Part shown: in pieces, positions 42,789-45,911 of the stretch
How the letters are laid out: the number at the start of each line of letters is the position of its first letter
Numbering within the stretch: the stretch's first letter is position 1
Assembly: GCA_026400275.1 (NCBI GenBank)
Contig: JAPLPK010000071.1
Span: forward strand, 1-45,911
DNA: 45,911 nt
From: Burkholderiales bacterium
Lineage (GTDB): Bacteria > Pseudomonadota > Gammaproteobacteria > Burkholderiales > Burkholderiaceae_C
Reading direction: 5' to 3'
Made by a program: the position numbers and the translations under genes
Notes under the pieces: generated by a model
Database searches by the model: none
What the model was told of the DNA's origin: nothing
What the model saw: only the letters and a program-made list of their open reading frames with translations

Positions 42789-43370
42789 CTACAAGGCCTG
42801 GTACACCCGCAGTGCCGCAAAGGCATCGTTGGCCGCATACAGCATTTGCGTCGGGCTCAGCTGGGGCTGGGCCCAGTTCGAGGTGGTGGTCTTTTTGGAC
42901 TTGTGGAAACGCTGGCGCAGCACAACGCCTACCGCCGCGCGCACTCCCATGGAGGTGCCATACCCCTGCTGGCGAAAAATGCTGTTCAGGTCCAACACGG
43001 CCTGCATCGTCACGCCCAGCCGGGCGTGGATTTGCCCACGGTCCTGCTCCAGGCCGAAACCCACTTTGCGCACCGCAGGCGACTGCAGTATCTGCACCAG
43101 ACAGGGCAGCGATTCCGGCCGGTGCAGCTGGAACAAGAAGGCCTGCGTTGGCAGCGCGAACTGCACCACATGCGGCCCGCTGCTGACCTCGCCCGGCGCG
43201 AATGTGGGCTTTGCCTCGGTGTCAAAACCCACGGCGCCGGCTGCCAGGATATGCGCCGTGGCTGCCGCAAATTCGGCCTCGGTGCGGGGCACCAGAATGC
43301 GTTCCAGCGGCAGGCCCTGGAACGGCGGCAGCACACCGGTTTCGGCTTTGGTGGGTGCGGTTTTTTTCAT
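42789..43370 (-). CDS. DEDDy 3'-5' exonuclease (RNase D-like)
   Basis: A 193-residue single-domain exonuclease. The first DEDD motif is GFDTEAKP, the second Asp is in KVGFGLEQD, and the last motif is MLYAANDAFAALRV with the YxxxD pattern of the DEDDy group. It lacks the HRDC domains of full RNase D, so it matches the short 'ribonuclease D-like' or WRN-exonuclease-like proteins that act on RNA or DNA 3' ends. It is upstream of the Mrr-like gene in the same direction and 75 bp divergent from the sugar-binding protein gene. Confidence 0.9.
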   Translation of the reverse strand: MKKTAPTKAETGVLPPFQGLPLERILVPRTEAEFAAATAHILAAGAVGFDTEAKPTFAPGEVSSGPHVVQFALPTQAFLFQLHRPESLPCLVQILQSPAVRKVGFGLEQDRGQIHARLGVTMQAVLDLNSIFRQQGYGTSMGVRAAVGVVLRQRFHKSKKTTTSNWAQPQLSPTQMLYAANDAFAALRVYQAL

Positions 43371-43445
43371 TTTTTAGTACCAAGAGGGAAGCAGCCGGTC
43401 TGCTACGATCAAATCAGAACAATACACATTTGGAGACAAGTAGCC

Positions 43446-44525
43446 ATGCAATCTGTGCGCAGACAGCTGTTAGGAGGTTTGGTGGGCGGATTGCTGCCCG
43501 GATTGCTGCCCTTGGGCGTCTTTTCCCAAACTGCGGAAAAAGGGGTGATCGGCATCTCCCTGCCCACCATCACCTCGCTGCGCTGGGTGATCGAAGGCCT
43601 GGCCATGACGCGCTTTATGGACAAGCTGGGCTACCGCGCCATTTTGCAGTACGCCAACGACGACCTGGCCGCCCAGACCGCCCAGATTGAGGACATGATC
43701 GCCAAAGGCGCCTCGGTACTGGTGATCGGCGCCATTGACGGCACCAAGCTAGCGCCCGTGCTGCAGAAGGCCGCTGACAAAAAAGTGAAGGTCATCGCCT
43801 ACGACCGGCTGATACGCGGCAGCAACCATGTGGACTACTACGCCACCTTCGACAACTTCCAGGTCGGCGTGCTGCAGGGCAGCGACATCGCCAACCGGCT
43901 GGGCCTGGCCGAGGGCAAAGGCCCCTTCCGCATCGAACTGTTCGCCGGCTCGCCCGATGACAACAACGCCCACTTTTTCTACAACGGCGCCATGTCGGTG
44001 CTCAAGCCGTTTATCGACAAAGGCCAGTTGGTAGTGGGTTCGGGCCAGATGGGCATGGACAAGGTGTCCACCATGCGCTGGAGCGGCAGCGTCGCGCGTG
44101 CCCGCCTGGTCGGCATACTGGAGCGCAACTACGCCAAACAACACCTGGACGCCATCCTCTCGCCCTACGACGGCATCACCATCGACCTGATCGAGGCATT
44201 GAAAAAAGCCGGTTATGGGCAAGGGGGCCAGGCCCTACCCTTCACCACCGGCCAGGATGGAGAACTGCCCTCGGTGCGCTCCATCATCCGGGGCGAGCAG
44301 AGCTCCACCATCTTCAAGGACACGCGCGAACTGGCCCAGGTCACCGCCACCATGGTGGACGCCATCCTGTCCGGCAAAAAGCCCACCATCAACGACGAGA
44401 AGACCTACAACAACGGTGAAAAAGTCGTGCCCGCCATGCTGCTCAAGCCGCTGCTGGTGGATGTGAAAAACTGGCGTGCCGCCCTGGTGGACAGCGGCTT
44501 CTACAAGCCCGAGCAGTTCCGCTAA
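43446..44525 (+). CDS. ChvE-like periplasmic sugar-binding protein
   Basis: A 359-residue periplasmic binding protein of the ChvE/XylF (type I, monosaccharide) group. A signal peptide at about 1-27 precedes GVIGISLPTITSLRWVIEG. Further typical features are IGAIDGTKLAPVL, AYDRLI, the FDN-like YATFDNFQVGVLQG and PYDGITIDLIEALKKAG. ATG at 43446 follows GGAGACAAG. No ATPase or permease gene follows; the next gene is an unrelated esterase-like protein, so it is either an orphan transporter subunit or a chemosensory binding protein. Confidence 0.92.
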   Translation: MQSVRRQLLGGLVGGLLPGLLPLGVFSQTAEKGVIGISLPTITSLRWVIEGLAMTRFMDKLGYRAILQYANDDLAAQTAQIEDMIAKGASVLVIGAIDGTKLAPVLQKAADKKVKVIAYDRLIRGSNHVDYYATFDNFQVGVLQGSDIANRLGLAEGKGPFRIELFAGSPDDNNAHFFYNGAMSVLKPFIDKGQLVVGSGQMGMDKVSTMRWSGSVARARLVGILERNYAKQHLDAILSPYDGITIDLIEALKKAGYGQGGQALPFTTGQDGELPSVRSIIRGEQSSTIFKDTRELAQVTATMVDAILSGKKPTINDEKTYNNGEKVVPAMLLKPLLVDVKNWRAALVDSGFYKPEQFR

Positions 44526-44627
44526 CGGCGTGTATACAACCTAGACGGCGGTGCGCAGCGGCGCACAACGTCACCACACCGTCACACGGCGTACGCATGA
44601 TGCGTCCTTTTTGCACCAAGGACATCC

Positions 44628-45911
44628 ATGCGCTACCCGCACTCGCGTATTTCCCTGCTAACCGCAGCCCTGGTCTGCGCCCTTACAGCCATGTCCGCCC
44701 AGGCCATCGACCTGGTGGCTATCGGCAAACTCTCCGCGACCGCAACGGACCTGTCCGGCCAAAGCGGCGCACTGGAAAACGGCGTGCGCGGCGACCTGCT
44801 GGGCGGCGTGGGCTCGGGCCTCACCTGGGCCGGCGGCAGCACCTTCCTGGCCCTGCCCGACCGTGGCCCCAACGCCACCGCCTGGAACGCCAGTGTGGAC
44901 AACACCGCCAGCTACATCCCCCGCTTCCATACCCTGAACCTGGCGCTCAGCCAGACGCCCGACGCCAGCACCGGCCTGCCCTTCACCCTGAGCCCCAGCC
45001 TGCTGGGGACCACCCTGCTGTACAGCCGCACCGCACTGCACTACGGCGAACCCGTCGCCGGCTTTTCAGCCGTGCCAGCGGCCAACACCACCGGCAAGTT
45101 CTACTTCTCGGGCCGCTCGGACAACTTCGCCGCCGCCAGCACCTCGGCCGACGTGGCCGACGCCCGCTTGGACCCCGAAGGCATACGCCTGTCGCGCAGC
45201 GGCAGCTCGGTGTTCATCTCCGACGAATACGGCCCTTACATCTACCAGTTTGACCGCGCCAGCGGCGGCCGTGGCCGCACCATCACGCTGCCTGCCAGCC
45301 TGGCCATTGCCAAGAAAGCATCCTCCGGTGCGACCGAAATCAGCGGCAACACCAGCGGCCGTGTGGCCAACAAGGGCATGGAGGGCCTGGCCATCTCGCC
45401 CGACGGCACCACCCTGTTCGGCTTCATGCAAAGCCCGCTGATCCAGGACGGCGGCGACGGCGGCCGCGCCAACCGCATCCTGAGCATCAACATCGCCTCC
45501 GGTGCCACCCAGCAGTATGTCTACGACAACTACCTGGCCGACATGGGCAAGGGCTACAACAGCAGCGAAATCCTGGCCCTCAACAGCCATGAAATCCTGG
45601 TGCTGGAGCGCGATGGCAAGGGCCTGGGCGACGACAGCAAAGCCGTGGTCAAGCGCGTCTACAAGATCGACCTGGCTGGCGCCACCGACGTCAGCCAGCT
45701 CAGCGGAGAAGCCAACCTGCTGCCCTATGCCGTGCCCAAGACCCTGTTCCTGGACATCGCCGCCAAGCTGCAGGCCGCTGGCCTGAAGAACACCCAAATC
45801 CCCGCCAAGCTCGAAAGCATGGCCTTTGGCCAGGACGTGGTGGTGAACCGCGCGGTCAAGCACACGCTGTACATCGGCAACGACAACGACTTCCTGCCCG
45901 TTACCCCCGGC
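44628..45911 (+). CDS. Phytase-type esterase-like periplasmic protein, truncated at window end
   Basis: The frame from ATG 44628 is open for 428 codons to the window edge without a stop, so the C-terminus is missing. A signal peptide (about 1-26, ending AQA) leads into a beta-propeller of the 'esterase-like activity of phytase' family: FLALPDRGPNA, LDPEGIRLS, FISDEYGPYIYQFD, NKGMEGLAISPDG. Homologues are secreted and may hydrolyse phosphate esters, but substrates are rarely known. It lies 102 bp after the sugar-binding protein gene on the same strand; the gap holds only a 6-bp hairpin (GTGCGC-AGCG-GCGCAC, 44551-44566). Confidence 0.9.
   Translation, partial: MRYPHSRISLLTAALVCALTAMSAQAIDLVAIGKLSATATDLSGQSGALENGVRGDLLGGVGSGLTWAGGSTFLALPDRGPNATAWNASVDNTASYIPRFHTLNLALSQTPDASTGLPFTLSPSLLGTTLLYSRTALHYGEPVAGFSAVPAANTTGKFYFSGRSDNFAAASTSADVADARLDPEGIRLSRSGSSVFISDEYGPYIYQFDRASGGRGRTITLPASLAIAKKASSGATEISGNTSGRVANKGMEGLAISPDGTTLFGFMQSPLIQDGGDGGRANRILSINIASGATQQYVYDNYLADMGKGYNSSEILALNSHEILVLERDGKGLGDDSKAVVKRVYKIDLAGATDVSQLSGEANLLPYAVPKTLFLDIAAKLQAAGLKNTQIPAKLESMAFGQDVVVNRAVKHTLYIGNDNDFLPVTPG

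Noticed and set aside
42201-43445. Long N-terminal extension of the sugar-binding protein
   Set aside because: It runs antisense through two well-supported minus-strand genes; the signal peptide and ribosome-binding site put the start at 43446.

Overview
The window looks like chromosomal DNA from a GC-rich betaproteobacterium of the order Burkholderiales, most likely family Comamonadaceae (Rhodoferax/Polaromonas-like). The grounds are: porins of the MKKSLIALAVLASTGAAMAQSSV type, an atpIBEFHAGDC operon, Gcr-type 'recombinase', a short PutA, a dat-ybeD-lipB block and a pilT-pilU pair. It is mostly core genome, with no prophage, transposase gene or CRISPR array.

Layout. 1-577: 3' end of a nitronate monooxygenase. 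679-5703: a carbohydrate locus with a LacI-type operator, an exported GH3 glucosidase, a PEP-CTERM protein and a LacI regulator. 5700-7860 (minus): patatin lipase, RluE and a small membrane protein. 8025-10336: two membrane-bound J-domain-like proteins flanking a small lipoprotein. 10562-16305 (minus): ocd-arginase-marC-putA, an arginine/ornithine/proline-to-glutamate route. 16511-18873 (minus): two tandem porins. 19123-20021: two translationally coupled Lrp/AsnC regulators. 20030-23620: yggS, then pilT, a cyclic-nucleotide-binding protein and pilU (type IV pilus retraction). 23816-27450: a 3-hydroxyisobutyrate-dehydrogenase-type enzyme, then dolP-diaA-yraN (minus) divergent from rsmI. 27500-30365: Gcr membrane protein, tRNA-Arg(CCG) and cytochrome c5. 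30453-32525 (minus): unknown protein, YheT hydrolase and SnoaL-like protein. 32696-39945 (minus): the complete F1Fo ATP synthase operon with a good sigma-70 promoter. 40305-42192: dat, ybeD, lipB. 42189-43370 (minus): Mrr-like membrane nuclease and RNase D-like exonuclease. 43446-end: a ChvE-like sugar-binding protein and a truncated phytase-type esterase.

The most unusual signal is not a gene. About nine copies of a degenerate palindromic element of about 50-60 bp (arms resembling ATAGCTGCT-GCGCAG and its complement) are scattered through the window. Some lie between genes, where they act as shared 3' ends or supply stop codons. Five appear to lie in frame inside conserved enzymes: three in putA, one in the hydroxyacid dehydrogenase and one in the D-amino-acid transaminase. 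This resembles the protein-invading palindromic elements of Rickettsia. One intergenic copy seems itself to be interrupted by a MITE-like element of about 144 bp with 21-bp terminal inverted repeats, an 11-bp flanking duplication and a 28-bp perfect internal hairpin.
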